A DNA stretch of 64,000 bases from contig CALOAN010000053.1 in the NCBI GenBank assembly GCA_942491345.1, positions 186,001-250,000 of the forward strand. Direction: 5' to 3'. Position numbers and translations under genes: made by a program. The notes under the pieces were generated by a model. The model was given only the letters and a program-made list of their open reading frames with translations. It was not told the origin of the DNA and ran no database searches. This document shows positions 43,326 to 52,444 of the stretch, one piece after another (the stretch's first letter is position 1; each line of letters begins with the position of its first letter). Source of the stretch: JAHEEL01 sp942491345 (lineage in GTDB: Bacteria; Actinomycetota; Acidimicrobiia; Spongiisociales; UBA5794).

Positions 43326-44054
43326 GTGAGACGAATGGCAGTCATTGCGATCGCTGCGGCGTCGATGCTCCTCGCAGCATGCACACCGGATGTAACGGTC
43401 GAAAACACCGGGTCCGAAGGTGCGAGCGCGAGCGGCATAGCGGTATCCGGAACCGGTGAGGTCTACGGAACACCCGACACACTCCAAATGCGGTTCGGCG
43501 TGTCGGTACTGCGACCGACCGTTGAACAGGCAGTCGGAGACGCTGCAGCCCTCGCGGAAGGGCTGATCAGCTCACTCGGAACAGCCGGCGTGGCGGAGGA
43601 CGACATCCAGACCGCCAACTACTCGATCAATCCCGAGTACGACTACTCGGGCGACCAACGCCGCCTCACCGGCTATCGGGTCGACAACACGGTCGTTGCC
43701 AAGATTCGCGATCTCGATTCGGCCGGGTCCGTCATCGACGCAACGGTCTCCAGCGTTGGCGACGAGATCCAGGTCTCCGGTGTGTCGTTCTCGATTGAGG
43801 ATGACACGGAACTCATCGCGGCTGCGCGCACGGCTGCGTGGGACGACGCCCTCACAAAGGCGGAGCAGCTTGCAGCGCTCGCTGGAATTGAACTCGGCGA
43901 AGCCGTGATGATCAGCGAGTCGTTCTCGAGCCCAGCACCGCTCCCCGTCTACCGCGACTTCGCAGCCGCGGACGAGGCGGTCTTCGAGACCCCGATCGAG
44001 GCCGGACAGCAGCAGGTCGCCGTGACCCTCCAGGTCCGATTCGCAACGGGCTGA
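43326..44054 (+). CDS. SIMPL-domain (DUF541) lipoprotein
   Basis: 242 residues. Lipoprotein signal MRRMAVIAIAAASMLLAAC with the lipobox LAAC, then the DUF541 fold: ISVSGTGEVYGTPDTLQMRFGVS-type start, NYSINPEYDYSGDQRRLTGY, and a C-terminal VTLQVRFA. Such proteins are exported and oligomeric, and of unclear role (oxidative stress links in E. coli YggE, inferred only). GTG start with GGAGG five nt upstream. Candidate -10 elements TACGAT and TATCGG lie 30-45 bp upstream. Confidence 0.92.
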   Translation: MRRMAVIAIAAASMLLAACTPDVTVENTGSEGASASGIAVSGTGEVYGTPDTLQMRFGVSVLRPTVEQAVGDAAALAEGLISSLGTAGVAEDDIQTANYSINPEYDYSGDQRRLTGYRVDNTVVAKIRDLDSAGSVIDATVSSVGDEIQVSGVSFSIEDDTELIAAARTAAWDDALTKAEQLAALAGIELGEAVMISESFSSPAPLPVYRDFAAADEAVFETPIEAGQQQVAVTLQVRFATG

Positions 44055-44123
44055 GGACGGGCCGCCGGATCGCCAACTGCGGCTTCGGGTACGCTGCGGT
44101 TTGACGTCGCAAGTGAGAACTGC

Positions 44124-44468
44124 ATGCAGCCGAAGTTCAACGTCTGGTTCGAGATCGACGACGAGGTAGCGACCTCACGATGGCGCATTGATCTGCTTGC
44201 GGCGATCGGTCGGGAGGGATCGATCACGGCCGGAGCCGAGGCCATGGGCGTCCCATACCGCGTCGCATGGCAGAAGATCCGCGAGATGGAGGACCGCCTC
44301 GGGGAACAGCTGCTCATCACGCAGACCGGAGGTTCGCGCGGCGGCGGTGCGGTTCTCACGGACGCAGGCCAGATCCACGTCGACCGCATGCAGGAGTTCT
44401 GCGAACGATCCGATGCGGCAATCGAAACGATCTACAGGGACGTATTCGGCAAGTCTCCGAACGGGTAG
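44124..44468 (+). CDS. ModE-like winged-helix regulator (molybdate/tungstate)
   Basis: 114 residues, a single LysR-type winged helix as in the ModE N-terminal domain: RIDLLAAIGREGSITAGAEAMGVPYRVAWQKIREMEDRLGEQLL, then TQTGGSRGGGAVLTDAG, a ModE hallmark. No TOBE/molybdopterin-binding domains, so oxyanion sensing would need another protein or a different site. It is directly upstream of the tungstate transporter and presumably controls it. Confidence 0.85.
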   Translation: MQPKFNVWFEIDDEVATSRWRIDLLAAIGREGSITAGAEAMGVPYRVAWQKIREMEDRLGEQLLITQTGGSRGGGAVLTDAGQIHVDRMQEFCERSDAAIETIYRDVFGKSPNG

Positions 44469-44533
44469 CCACATGCCGGGCGGCCGAATCGTGCAGCGTT
44501 ATGATGACTCGTCATCACGCTGAAAGGACCCCC

Positions 44534-45391
44534 ATGCGACCGTTGGTCTTGGTCGTCGTCGTGGCCATGCTCGCCGCTGCATGCTCGAGCGACGACACCT
44601 CCGAGCCCGTAGTTTTGAGGCTGGCGACCACGACGAGCACGAATGATTCGGGTCTGCTCGACGCCATCCTTCCGGGCTTCGAGAGCGAGTTCAATGCACG
44701 GGTCGATGTTGTGGCCGTCGGGACGGGCCAAGCTATCGAGTTGGGGAAGGCAGGAGACGCCGACATCATCCTGGTTCACTCCCGGGCCAGGGAAGATGCC
44801 TTCGTGGCAGAGGGGCACGGAACCGCTCGCTTCGACGTCATGTACAACGACTTCGTGAACGTCGGTCCGGTTGACGACCCCGCAACCATTGCGGGCACTC
44901 CCCTGGCTTCGGAAGCGTTCACCGCCGTTGCAGCAACTCAGTCGATCTTCGCCTCGCGTGGTGACGAAAGCGGAACCCACTCGAAGGAACTGTCGATCTG
45001 GGAATCCGCCGGCATTGTGCCGGATCCGAATTCGGGGTGGTACAAGTCACTCGGTCAGGGAATGGGAGCAACACTGAACTACAGCAACGAGGTTGGGGCG
45101 TACACGCTCACGGATCGCGGCACGTTCCTTTCGCAGAGCGAGAGCCTGACGGGGCTGCGGGTGATGGTCGGTGGCCCGTCGATCGACGAAAACGCCGATC
45201 CGGCGCTCCTGAACCCCTACGGCATCATCCCCGTGAACCCGGAAAAGGGCGATATCAACAGCGAGCTCGCCGATCAGTTCGTCGTGTGGATCACCTCGGT
45301 CGAAACGCAAGAGGAGATCGGTGACTTCGGCGTTGAGGCATTCGGTCAGCCCCTGTTCTACCCCGATTCACAGACCTGGAGATCTCAGTGA
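44534..45391 (+). CDS. tupA: tungstate ABC transporter substrate-binding lipoprotein
   Basis: 285 residues. Lipoprotein signal (LVVVVAMLAAACSSDD) followed by the TupA signature RLATTTSTNDSGLLDAILPGFE, then VGTGQAIELGKAGDADIILVHSR and VGPVDDPATIAGT. TTTSTxDSGLL is the oxyanion-binding loop that sets TupA apart from ModA. AAAGGA precedes the ATG at 44534. First gene of tupABC, following the ModE-like regulator. Confidence 0.92.
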   Translation: MRPLVLVVVVAMLAAACSSDDTSEPVVLRLATTTSTNDSGLLDAILPGFESEFNARVDVVAVGTGQAIELGKAGDADIILVHSRAREDAFVAEGHGTARFDVMYNDFVNVGPVDDPATIAGTPLASEAFTAVAATQSIFASRGDESGTHSKELSIWESAGIVPDPNSGWYKSLGQGMGATLNYSNEVGAYTLTDRGTFLSQSESLTGLRVMVGGPSIDENADPALLNPYGIIPVNPEKGDINSELADQFVVWITSVETQEEIGDFGVEAFGQPLFYPDSQTWRSQ

Positions 45392-45435
45392 ATCGCACCC
45401 GCCGGAACGACGCCACCCGATCGCCGGGCTAACGC

Positions 45436-46137
45436 ATGGAGACTCTCGGCAGAGCGTTCACGGATGCGCTCGAGCTCCTGTGGAACATGGACTCCAGACT
45501 GCTCGAGATCGTCGGCCTTACGCTTGAGGTCACTCTGGTGGCGCTTGCCATCGCTCTGCTCCTCGGCATCCCGACGGGAGCGGCAATCGGCTTGGCACGC
45601 CGACTGCCGGGTCGCGCATTCCTTGTTCCCTTGATCTACACGGGGATGGGCTTGCCGCCGGTTGTTGTCGGCCTGTTCGCCTATCTTCTGCTCTCCAACC
45701 AAGGCCCCATCGGCGGCCTCGGATGGCTCTTCACGCCGGCCGGCATGATCATGGCGCAAACGATCATCGCCTTCCCCCTCGTACTGGGGCTGACCATGGC
45801 AGCCGTTCAGAGCGTCGACCCCGATCTCCCGATTCAGATGCGAGCGCTCGGTGCCACACGACGCCAAGTGGCGCTGACCACCCTGGTTGAATCGCGGATA
45901 GGCGTCACGGCAGCGGTTGTTGCCGCGTACGGCAGCATCATCTCCGAGGTCGGAGCGGTAATGCTCGTCGGAGGCAACATCGAAGGAGAGACCCGCGTTC
46001 TCACGACCGCCATCGTCCTCGAAACGCGAAAGGGCAACTTCGCGCTGGCCCTCGCCCTCGGCATCATCCTTCTCGGACTCGCGTTCCTGACGAATCTGGT
46101 CTTCCATCGTCTCCAAGTCCGACAGGGTGGCCCGTGA
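45436..46137 (+). CDS. tupB: tungstate ABC transporter permease
   Basis: 233 residues, five to six TM helices. The permease coupling loop is DPDLPIQMRALGATRRQVALTTLVE (EAA-like, with A-x3-G-A). ATG at 45436 with no obvious Shine-Dalgarno, 44 bp after tupA. Overlaps tupC by 4 bp. Similar in size to other TupB proteins. Confidence 0.92.
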   Translation: METLGRAFTDALELLWNMDSRLLEIVGLTLEVTLVALAIALLLGIPTGAAIGLARRLPGRAFLVPLIYTGMGLPPVVVGLFAYLLLSNQGPIGGLGWLFTPAGMIMAQTIIAFPLVLGLTMAAVQSVDPDLPIQMRALGATRRQVALTTLVESRIGVTAAVVAAYGSIISEVGAVMLVGGNIEGETRVLTTAIVLETRKGNFALALALGIILLGLAFLTNLVFHRLQVRQGGP

Positions 46138-46856
46138 ACCTCGCGTATGAGCTCACCGGGATCCGCCACTACTACGGGGAGCGATGTGTCGTCGACATCT
46201 CGAAACTCGAAATCAACGCCGGTGAGATCTTTGGGATCGTCGGGCCGAGCGGTGCCGGCAAGAGCACGCTGCTTCGGCTCCTCAACTTCCTCGAAGTCCC
46301 AACCGAGGGGCACATCCACCATCAAGGGGATCTGATGACGTCGGATGCCTCCCTGGAGGTCCGGCGCGAGATCACGGCGGTATTCCAGCGTCCAATGTTG
46401 CTGCGTCGCAGTGTCGCGGCGAACGTCCGAATCGGCCAGAGAATCCGGGGCCCGGTTCCGAAGGACGACACCGTCGGGCGGTGGCTTGATCGTCTTGGCC
46501 TCAGCGAGGCCGCCGATGCTCCGGCGCGCACCCTGTCGGCAGGCGAGGCCCAACGCGTCGCCCTGGCTCGTGCCCTCGTCGTGAATCCGTCGGTGCTTCT
46601 CCTCGATGAGCCGACCGGGAATCTCGACCCCTACAACGTCGGCCTCATCGAGGAACTCGTTCGGGCAGATTGCGCAGAGCGCGGCACCACAATCGTCATC
46701 GTGACCCATGATCCGTTCCAGGCTCGGCGGATCGCTGATCACACCGCCCTGATGATCAACGGCCGAATGGTGGAGATCGCAAAGACACCGCGATTCTTCT
46801 CCGAGCCGCAGCAACCGGAGACAGCGGCTTTCCTGCGCGGCGATCTCGTCTACTGA
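46134..46856 (+). CDS. tupC: tungstate ABC transporter ATP-binding protein
   Basis: 240 residues. Walker A GPSGAGKSTLLRLLNFLE, Q-loop FQRPMLLR, signature LSAGEAQRVALARAL (the usual GGQ is AGE), Walker B VLLLDEPTGNLD, H-loop VTHDP. GTG start overlapping tupB by 4 bp. No regulatory C-terminal domain. The changed signature (SAGE for SGGQ) occurs in this family and should not abolish activity. Confidence 0.93.
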   Translation: MNLAYELTGIRHYYGERCVVDISKLEINAGEIFGIVGPSGAGKSTLLRLLNFLEVPTEGHIHHQGDLMTSDASLEVRREITAVFQRPMLLRRSVAANVRIGQRIRGPVPKDDTVGRWLDRLGLSEAADAPARTLSAGEAQRVALARALVVNPSVLLLDEPTGNLDPYNVGLIEELVRADCAERGTTIVIVTHDPFQARRIADHTALMINGRMVEIAKTPRFFSEPQQPETAAFLRGDLVY

Positions 46857-46980
46857 TTCGGTCCGTTGGACAAACCGATGCTCGTAGGAATCGAGCCTCG
46901 GCGGCGCGCTCCTATCTCATCCACATGAGATTCTGTAACGAATTGGAAGAGTACGCCAGGACCCCTGGAGTTGGTCGAAA

Positions 46981-47835
46981 ATGAAACCCGAGCAGCTGTC
47001 GTCACTGTCCCGTGTTGTTGATCCTCGATACTCGTCGAATCGGCTTGCGATCGCAGGAGCAACCACCGCTGCTCTGATGGTTGTTGTCGCGAGTCTTGTG
47101 GGCTTCGACGTGGACGGCGGGCCTCTCGCTGCGGCGGTTGGGGTATTCCTCGCGTGGGCGATCGCTCGTGAACTGGACCCCGACCATACGGCTTCGGCAG
47201 CAATCGCGATTCCGCTCTCATTCGTGTTCTTGCTCGTTCTGGGCCCTGCGTCTCTCCTCGTCTCAACAGGAGTTCTGCTCGGCACGCGTATGGCGGCCGG
47301 CACGGTCGGAACGGCGCTTCGCCCGCTCGATATCGGTGGAATCATCGTTGTCTCGGGGCTCCTCGGAACGAACATGGTCGGCGCCGTCGGTGTCGCGGCG
47401 ATGATTGTCGGGATCCTCGTTGGCGAGCCACGTCGTGCTCGCGGAATCGGGATTGCAGTCGCCGCCGCAGCGGCATTCACCGTCGTCGGGATCGTCTCCG
47501 ATATGGAACGCTCGTGGGCCGCACCCGACACCACAGACTGGATCATCGCTGCGGTGACCATCATCTCGATGCTCGTTGCGATTCCTGCTCCGTCACCGAC
47601 ATCGTCCACGGATCGCGACAGCGGGATTCTCCTTCGCTGGCGGGTCACCGTGGCACGTGCCGTGGCCGGGCTGGCCGTAGTCGCGGGGCTTGTCATCGTC
47701 GGCGGGAGCGGCGCCGCTGCCCTCGCCGCGACAGTAACGGCAGCGCTCGCGGGGACCGCCATCCGACAGCTTGCGAGCGGACTGAACCGGGCGAACGATC
47801 GTGGAGCGGAATCCCGGCAGACCGTTCGGTGGTAG
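46981..47835 (+). CDS. uncharacterised polytopic membrane protein
   Basis: 284 residues with about seven hydrophobic segments (e.g. LAIAGATTAALMVVVASLVGF, LSFVFLLVLGPASLLVSTGVL, RAVAGLAVVAGLVIVGGSGA) and a basic C-terminal tail. GGAG lies upstream. The 124-bp spacer before it has ATCTCATCCACATGAGAT, a short hairpin, and AT-richer sequence that may hold its promoter. Family not recognised. Followed within 25 bp by the DUF2236 gene, so perhaps cotranscribed. Confidence 0.7.
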   Translation: MKPEQLSSLSRVVDPRYSSNRLAIAGATTAALMVVVASLVGFDVDGGPLAAAVGVFLAWAIARELDPDHTASAAIAIPLSFVFLLVLGPASLLVSTGVLLGTRMAAGTVGTALRPLDIGGIIVVSGLLGTNMVGAVGVAAMIVGILVGEPRRARGIGIAVAAAAAFTVVGIVSDMERSWAAPDTTDWIIAAVTIISMLVAIPAPSPTSSTDRDSGILLRWRVTVARAVAGLAVVAGLVIVGGSGAAALAATVTAALAGTAIRQLASGLNRANDRGAESRQTVRW

Positions 47836-47859
47836 GTTCGAGGCGATCGATCGTCTTCC

Positions 47860-48813
47860 GTGCAAGAGCTCAACCACATGCTTCAACAACCCATCAACTT
47901 CTTTCGAGGTCGCGTTGCCCAAACAACATCGGGTCTGTTCAAGCATGCGACCTACCCGCTGGCCAACACGCTCGACTATGCCGGTGATCCCGGACTCTGC
48001 GGACCTGATTCCGTGAGTTGGCGCGTGATTGGCGATACCTCAGCGTTCATCGGCGGCGTCCGCGCGTTGTTGGTGCAGGCGGCACATCCTGAGGTTGCTG
48101 CCGGGGTGTCCGAACATTCTCGCTACCGGGAGGACCCGCTGGGGCGGCTCTCCCGGACGTCCGCATACGTCACGGCGACCACGTTTGGCGCGATTCCTGA
48201 GGTCGAGCAGGCAGTTGCGATAGTGAGTCGCGCTCACCGTCCTGTTCGCGGTGAGTCCCACCGCGGCATCCGCTACACGGCAGACGCTCCCGGCTTCGCA
48301 GCATGGGTCCACAACGCCTTGACGGATTCCTTCCTACAGGCGTACCTGTCGTTTGGCCCGGACCGGCTCTCGGAATCCGAGCAGGATCGGTTCGTCGTGG
48401 AGCAGGCACGCATCGGGCGGCTCCTCGGCGCCGATCCGATCCCGACGACGGCTGACAGTCTTCATCGCTGGATCAACGAACACCCCGCCCTCGCCGCCTC
48501 TCCCGGTATGCACGAGGCGATTGCTTTCCTCCGTTCGCCCCCGCTCCCGACCGTGGTTCTCCCGGCGTATCGGATGATGGTGAGGGCCGCGACCGCAACG
48601 ATCCCACCCGACATGAACCAGCTCCTCGGCTTGCGCTCGATGCCGGGGTCGATCGCGGCCGGCCAAGCGGTGACTTCCTTCCTTCGCTGGTCGCTTGGCT
48701 CGTCGCCAACTTGGAATCTCAGCCTGATTCGGTGCGGTGCGCCGATTCCGGAGGGCCTCTTCCATCAACCGTTGCCGGTACCCGTCGCGGAGATGGATGA
48801 TCCGACTGCGTAG
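47860..48813 (+). CDS. DUF2236 (MpaB-like) oxygenase-family protein
   Basis: 317 residues. The family pattern is clear: GPDSVSWRVIGDTSAFIGGVRALLVQAAHPEVAAGVSEHSRYREDPLGRLSRTSAYVTATTFG. It has the conserved His residues and Arg, with ADAPGFAAWVHNALTDSFL further on. The family includes fungal MpaB and the bacterial haem-dependent rubber oxygenase Lcp. Binding of haem here is unproved. GTG at 47860 or ATG at 47878 may start it; neither has a strong ribosome site. Confidence 0.87.
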   Translation: MQELNHMLQQPINFFRGRVAQTTSGLFKHATYPLANTLDYAGDPGLCGPDSVSWRVIGDTSAFIGGVRALLVQAAHPEVAAGVSEHSRYREDPLGRLSRTSAYVTATTFGAIPEVEQAVAIVSRAHRPVRGESHRGIRYTADAPGFAAWVHNALTDSFLQAYLSFGPDRLSESEQDRFVVEQARIGRLLGADPIPTTADSLHRWINEHPALAASPGMHEAIAFLRSPPLPTVVLPAYRMMVRAATATIPPDMNQLLGLRSMPGSIAAGQAVTSFLRWSLGSSPTWNLSLIRCGAPIPEGLFHQPLPVPVAEMDDPTA

Positions 48814-48845
48814 CGAAGAGGCATTCCGGACCGAGGCCGATCGGG

Positions 48846-49196
48846 CTATTCCTCCAGCCAGTCCCACGCGTCATCCACGCTTTCAAAGGTCTGGATCTCT
48901 CTGGCGTAGAACGGTTCGGCGAGCCTGGCCAGGTGCTTCACCCACTTCGCGTGCGAGACCATCGCCATCTTGTCGATCTTGTCCTTGTAGGTGTGACCGA
49001 AGTTCAGATCCGACCCCCACGCCGTCGCCTTCTCCCAGTGGAATTGGGTCAGATCGAGCAGCAGGTTGACGGAGCCATACTGCGTGACTGCGGCCTCGAC
49101 GGCGGGACCGAGTGTCTCGTAGTCCGCTTTCGTGATGTCTCCGATCATCTTGAATCCGAGGACATTTCCCGAGCTCTCTTCCATCGTTTCGAGCAT
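48846..49196 (-). CDS. STAS/SpoIIAA-like domain protein
   Basis: 116 residues. SpoIIAA-like (PF11964-type) domain: NVLGFKMIGDITKADYETLGPAVEAA, LLLDLTQFHWEKATAWGSDLNF and MAMVSHAKWVKHLARLAEPFY, with aromatic C-terminus DAWDWLEE. GAGGAAG precedes the ATG. Members are small, soluble, possibly lipid- or nucleotide-binding. Stands alone, convergent with the DUF2236 gene. Confidence 0.85.
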   Translation of the reverse strand: MLETMEESSGNVLGFKMIGDITKADYETLGPAVEAAVTQYGSVNLLLDLTQFHWEKATAWGSDLNFGHTYKDKIDKMAMVSHAKWVKHLARLAEPFYAREIQTFESVDDAWDWLEE

Positions 49197-49281
49197 CTGC
49201 AGCTTCCTCTTCTCGAGACCGAACCGCCTCCCACTGTATCCGTCGGTGCGGGCCGAACGTAGACGGCCAGGGCTGCACTGA

Positions 49282-50070
49282 TCAGGAGGAACGCTTCCAA
49301 TACCCGCGGATCATGGTGCTGGAGCGGTCCACCCCACGGTCGCCAAAGAGATGGCGTCGGATTCGTTGCATCGCTGCCGCTTCACCGGCGGCCCAGATCC
49401 GGACCCCTGCGTCCACGGTCGCCGAGCGGACGTACTCGAACTGCGCCGTTCCCGGCGGTGCTCCTTCAGGCAGGACACGCCAATCGACCCGGGCAGCGGA
49501 CCGTCCCGGAAGGTCGCGGATCGCTTCTGGCGACGTCACCTCGATCCCGGCATGCACGGGACACTCCGAAGGCAGTGAAGCGAGCAACTGGCCGATAGCC
49601 GGCACGGCGCTCTCATCGCCCACCAGCAAGAACGATGATGCGTCGGGATCGGCGACGTAACCTCGGCCCGGGCCCGAGATTGCGGCACGGTCCCCGACGG
49701 CCGCAGCGGTCGCCCATTCCGACGCGGCACCCGATCCATGGAGCACGATATCGAGAACGAGTTCGCTTGCGGCTCCTGAGAGACGGATCGGCGTGAATGT
49801 CCGGATCGTCGGACGCTGGGCATTCGCCAGCAGGAACTCGTTGCCATTCCAAGTCGGGATCACGAGGTCGGAGGTTCCCGGCGACGGCAACAACAAGCGG
49901 ACACTGGCGGCGGGTTCGTCGACGATCAGCTCACCCAGCTCAGGTCCGTCGAATACGACCCTGCGCGCGTGTGGTGTCAGATGGTCGAGACCGACAACGG
50001 ACACATGCCGAAACGGAGGCGGTTCGCGTCGAGTGCGCAAGCCTCCGCCGCTTGGCGTCGTCCCGTTCAT
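49282..50070 (-). CDS. siderophore-interacting flavoprotein (ViuB/SIP family)
   Basis: 262 residues. The FAD-binding N-domain has RTFTPIRLSG (RxYT-type FAD motif). The NAD(P)H domain has GSGAASEWATAAAVGDRAAISGPGRG, FLLVGDESAVPAIGQLL and a C-terminal RIWAAGEAAAMQRIRRHLF...RGYWKR. Reduces ferric siderophores to release iron. GGAGG 6 nt before the ATG. No siderophore genes adjoin it. Confidence 0.92.
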   Translation of the reverse strand: MNGTTPSGGGLRTRREPPPFRHVSVVGLDHLTPHARRVVFDGPELGELIVDEPAASVRLLLPSPGTSDLVIPTWNGNEFLLANAQRPTIRTFTPIRLSGAASELVLDIVLHGSGAASEWATAAAVGDRAAISGPGRGYVADPDASSFLLVGDESAVPAIGQLLASLPSECPVHAGIEVTSPEAIRDLPGRSAARVDWRVLPEGAPPGTAQFEYVRSATVDAGVRIWAAGEAAAMQRIRRHLFGDRGVDRSSTMIRGYWKRSS

Positions 50071-50179
50071 TCACTGCCTCCACGTCGCGGCTCCCCGGAG
50101 GCTAACGACAAGCTGGAGCCCGCCGGAGCGGGAAGGCCCCTGGGATGCCAAGGTGAGACCCTGAGTGCTGTCGCCGGGC

Positions 50180-51775
50180 TCATTCTTCAGCCTCGAACGT
50201 TGCGGCCGTTGCGTCATCGGCGAGCGCCTGGCCGGCCTCTTCGTACAGGTTGCGCGCCACGTCCACGCCCGCCTCGCGCAGCTCAACGATCTGATCGGGG
50301 AATCGAGCGATCGCCGCGATCCGGGTCGACGGAAGGAATTCGCGGATTCGACGGACGCACTCCAGGTTCGCGCCGTGACTGCTCATCGCGGCTACGACGA
50401 GCCCGACCTCTGGGTGAAATCGCACACGTTCCCAGTAGTCGCGATCCAGGGCGTCACCCCGCACCACATTCCTCCCCTCCTCTTGGTGCATCGCCACCCG
50501 TTCGGCATCTCGGTCAACCCCTACGGCAACCGAGCCGCGCCGAGCGACGATCTCGTCGAAGGCCCCTGTGCCGACGCGGCCCATTCCGAAGACGATGACC
50601 CGGGCGTCACCGCAGTCGAGGACGGAGTCCTCCTCCATCGGCGGATGGCGCTCGAAAGCGCTCAGACGATGGGACCATCGGTCGTAGAACTGGTAACGAC
50701 GAGAATCGGCGATCGATGTCACGACAAACGAGCCGGCGACTGCCACAGCCACTGTCGACACCCATGCCTGATCGACGAATCCCTCTGCCAGGGCGGCAGC
50801 ACCGACGATCAGCCCGAACTCGCTGAACGTCGACAGTGTGAGCGTGGCGTGAAGCGACGTTCTCGCCCGGAGTCGGAGACGGGTGAACAACCAGAAGAAG
50901 CCAAACGCCTTTCCTGGAAGCAGCAGGATGAAGAGCAGCCCGATTCCCCATGCGGCCGCCGACGGTGTGCCACCCAGGCCGATCGAGAGGAAGAACCCGA
51001 CGAGGAAGAGGTCCTTGAAACTCAACAAGCGGTCCGAGAGTTCCCCGGCGCGAGGGTGCCCGGACAGCAGCAGTCCAGCGACGAGGGCTCCCAGATCGGG
51101 CTTGAGGCCGACCAAATCGAACACGCCTGCTCCAACCCCGACCGCGAGAGTGACGCCGAGGAGCACAAGGATCTCTCCGTGACCGCTGCGGTCGAGAAGC
51201 CAGCCCGCGATCGGCCGCAAGATGATGAAGGCCGGAATGACGAGGATCGCCCACAGAGACGGCCACTCACCTTCCGCCGCGACGAGGAACACAACCGCGA
51301 ACACATCCTGGAGAATCAGAACTCCGACAGCCAGCCGCCCGGCCAGGGAATCCGACTCGCCGGTGCGTTCGAGTGCCTGCACGGCGAAAACCGTGCTGGA
51401 AAACGAAAGCGCAAACCCGACCAGCAATGCCGTGCCGGGATCAAGGTCGCGGGCGAGTGGGACACCGAGCGTCCCGAGCGCGAGAAGGAGGACTCCCACA
51501 AACCCCGTGGCTATCGCCGCGAACACCGTGGCCGTCGCCCAGACCGAAGGACGGGCGAGCGTACGCGGCCGCAGCTTCAGCCCGATCCCAAACAACAGCA
51601 GGAGAATGCCGATCTCCGCCACCACGTCGATGCCCTCGGTTACCTCATACCCGAACGCGTGAAGGAAGAAGCCCGCCACCAGATATCCGACCAGCGGAGG
51701 CAGACCCACCGCTTTTGCAGCGAACCCGAACAAGAATGCGGCGACGAACAGAGCTACTTCCATGACGGCGGCCAT
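50180..51775 (-). CDS. Kef-type cation/proton antiporter with TrkA-N domain
   Basis: 531 residues. The CPA2 membrane domain has ~12 TMs (residues ~5-385: LPPLVGYLVAGFFLHAFG, GFALSFSSTVFAVQALE, LILQDVFAVVFLVA, TFSEFGLIVGAAALA). It is followed by a Rossmann RCK/TrkA-N domain (ARVIVFGMGRVGTGAFDEI, VVRGDALDRDYWERV). Likely K+ or Na+/H+ exchange gated by nucleotide. Starts at ATG 51775 (or 51763); no strong ribosome site. Distinct from the antiporter at 59959, which also has a TrkA-C domain. Confidence 0.9.
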   Translation of the reverse strand: MAAVMEVALFVAAFLFGFAAKAVGLPPLVGYLVAGFFLHAFGYEVTEGIDVVAEIGILLLLFGIGLKLRPRTLARPSVWATATVFAAIATGFVGVLLLALGTLGVPLARDLDPGTALLVGFALSFSSTVFAVQALERTGESDSLAGRLAVGVLILQDVFAVVFLVAAEGEWPSLWAILVIPAFIILRPIAGWLLDRSGHGEILVLLGVTLAVGVGAGVFDLVGLKPDLGALVAGLLLSGHPRAGELSDRLLSFKDLFLVGFFLSIGLGGTPSAAAWGIGLLFILLLPGKAFGFFWLFTRLRLRARTSLHATLTLSTFSEFGLIVGAAALAEGFVDQAWVSTVAVAVAGSFVVTSIADSRRYQFYDRWSHRLSAFERHPPMEEDSVLDCGDARVIVFGMGRVGTGAFDEIVARRGSVAVGVDRDAERVAMHQEEGRNVVRGDALDRDYWERVRFHPEVGLVVAAMSSHGANLECVRRIREFLPSTRIAAIARFPDQIVELREAGVDVARNLYEEAGQALADDATAATFEAEE

Positions 51776-51880
51776 TATGCAGGACAGCGATTGTCTGCGT
51801 CGGGCATAGCGGATCGCGGCTCCGACGCTGCAGCCCCAGGCGTCGGCAGAACGGTTGCTCCGTTTCCCGCAATGTCGCGA

Positions 51881-51892
51881 TACGATCGAGGT
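51881..51892 (+). promoter_or_regulatory. leaderless-type -10 of the 51893 gene
   Basis: TACGAT (51881-51886) and 6 nt, CGAGGT, before the ATG. GAGG within the 6 nt could also serve as a weak ribosome site. Confidence 0.45.
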
Positions 51893-52330
51893 ATGCCAGC
51901 AAACCTCAGCCGCGAGATCTCGACCGAAATCCGGTTGGCGGCATCCGCCGCCGATCGCGACGGCACTGCGGCGCTCAACACGCTCGTTTTTGGAGGGGCG
52001 TTGATGATCGCCTCGTCGGTAGCTCTCGTCGCCGTTGGCGGTGTCGCCGGTGTATTCCTGTGGGCGTTCGTGTGGTTCCTCGGCCTGGCTTCCGTCGCCG
52101 CGTGGCTTGCACCTCACATGAGCGCGGTTCGCCAGTGGCGAAGAGACCAGTCGGCCCGACAGCGAGTGCTGCTGGCCACTGCTCGAGAGCGAGCGGTCGA
52201 CCTCCTGCTCAGCGACGACGTGTCGGCAGAGACGCAAAGAGCTGCCGCCCACCTCCTTGCTGAGGCCGCACCGCTCGAGCAGCCGCCGTCGACGCGGGGC
52301 AGCCGACCTCGAGGTGAAGAACCGACGTAG
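51893..52330 (+). CDS. uncharacterised small two-helix membrane protein
   Basis: 145 residues from MPANLSREISTEIRLAASAADRDG. Two hydrophobic segments (FGGALMIASSVALVAVGGVAG and FLWAFVWFLGLASVAAWLAP) form a hairpin, flanked by a helical, charged N-terminus and a long basic C-terminal region. Divergent from the Kef antiporter (118 bp between starts), so perhaps coregulated. A long open frame continues upstream, but that part is antisense to the antiporter and is not coding. Confidence 0.68.
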   Translation: MPANLSREISTEIRLAASAADRDGTAALNTLVFGGALMIASSVALVAVGGVAGVFLWAFVWFLGLASVAAWLAPHMSAVRQWRRDQSARQRVLLATARERAVDLLLSDDVSAETQRAAAHLLAEAAPLEQPPSTRGSRPRGEEPT

Positions 52331-52444
52331 GTCGCCGCCGGGCGGCTATCACACAGCATCGACTCGGCCGGGCGCACCTGGTGGCACCATGCCGACGCCG
52401 CTCCATGCCTTCGTACCGCCCATACTCACGGTTCGCTCCGGCCC

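Noticed and set aside
50165..51892. Plus-strand frame reaching upstream of the 51893 gene (721 codons in all)
   Set aside because: Only the last 145 codons look like a protein; the rest is antisense to the Kef antiporter.
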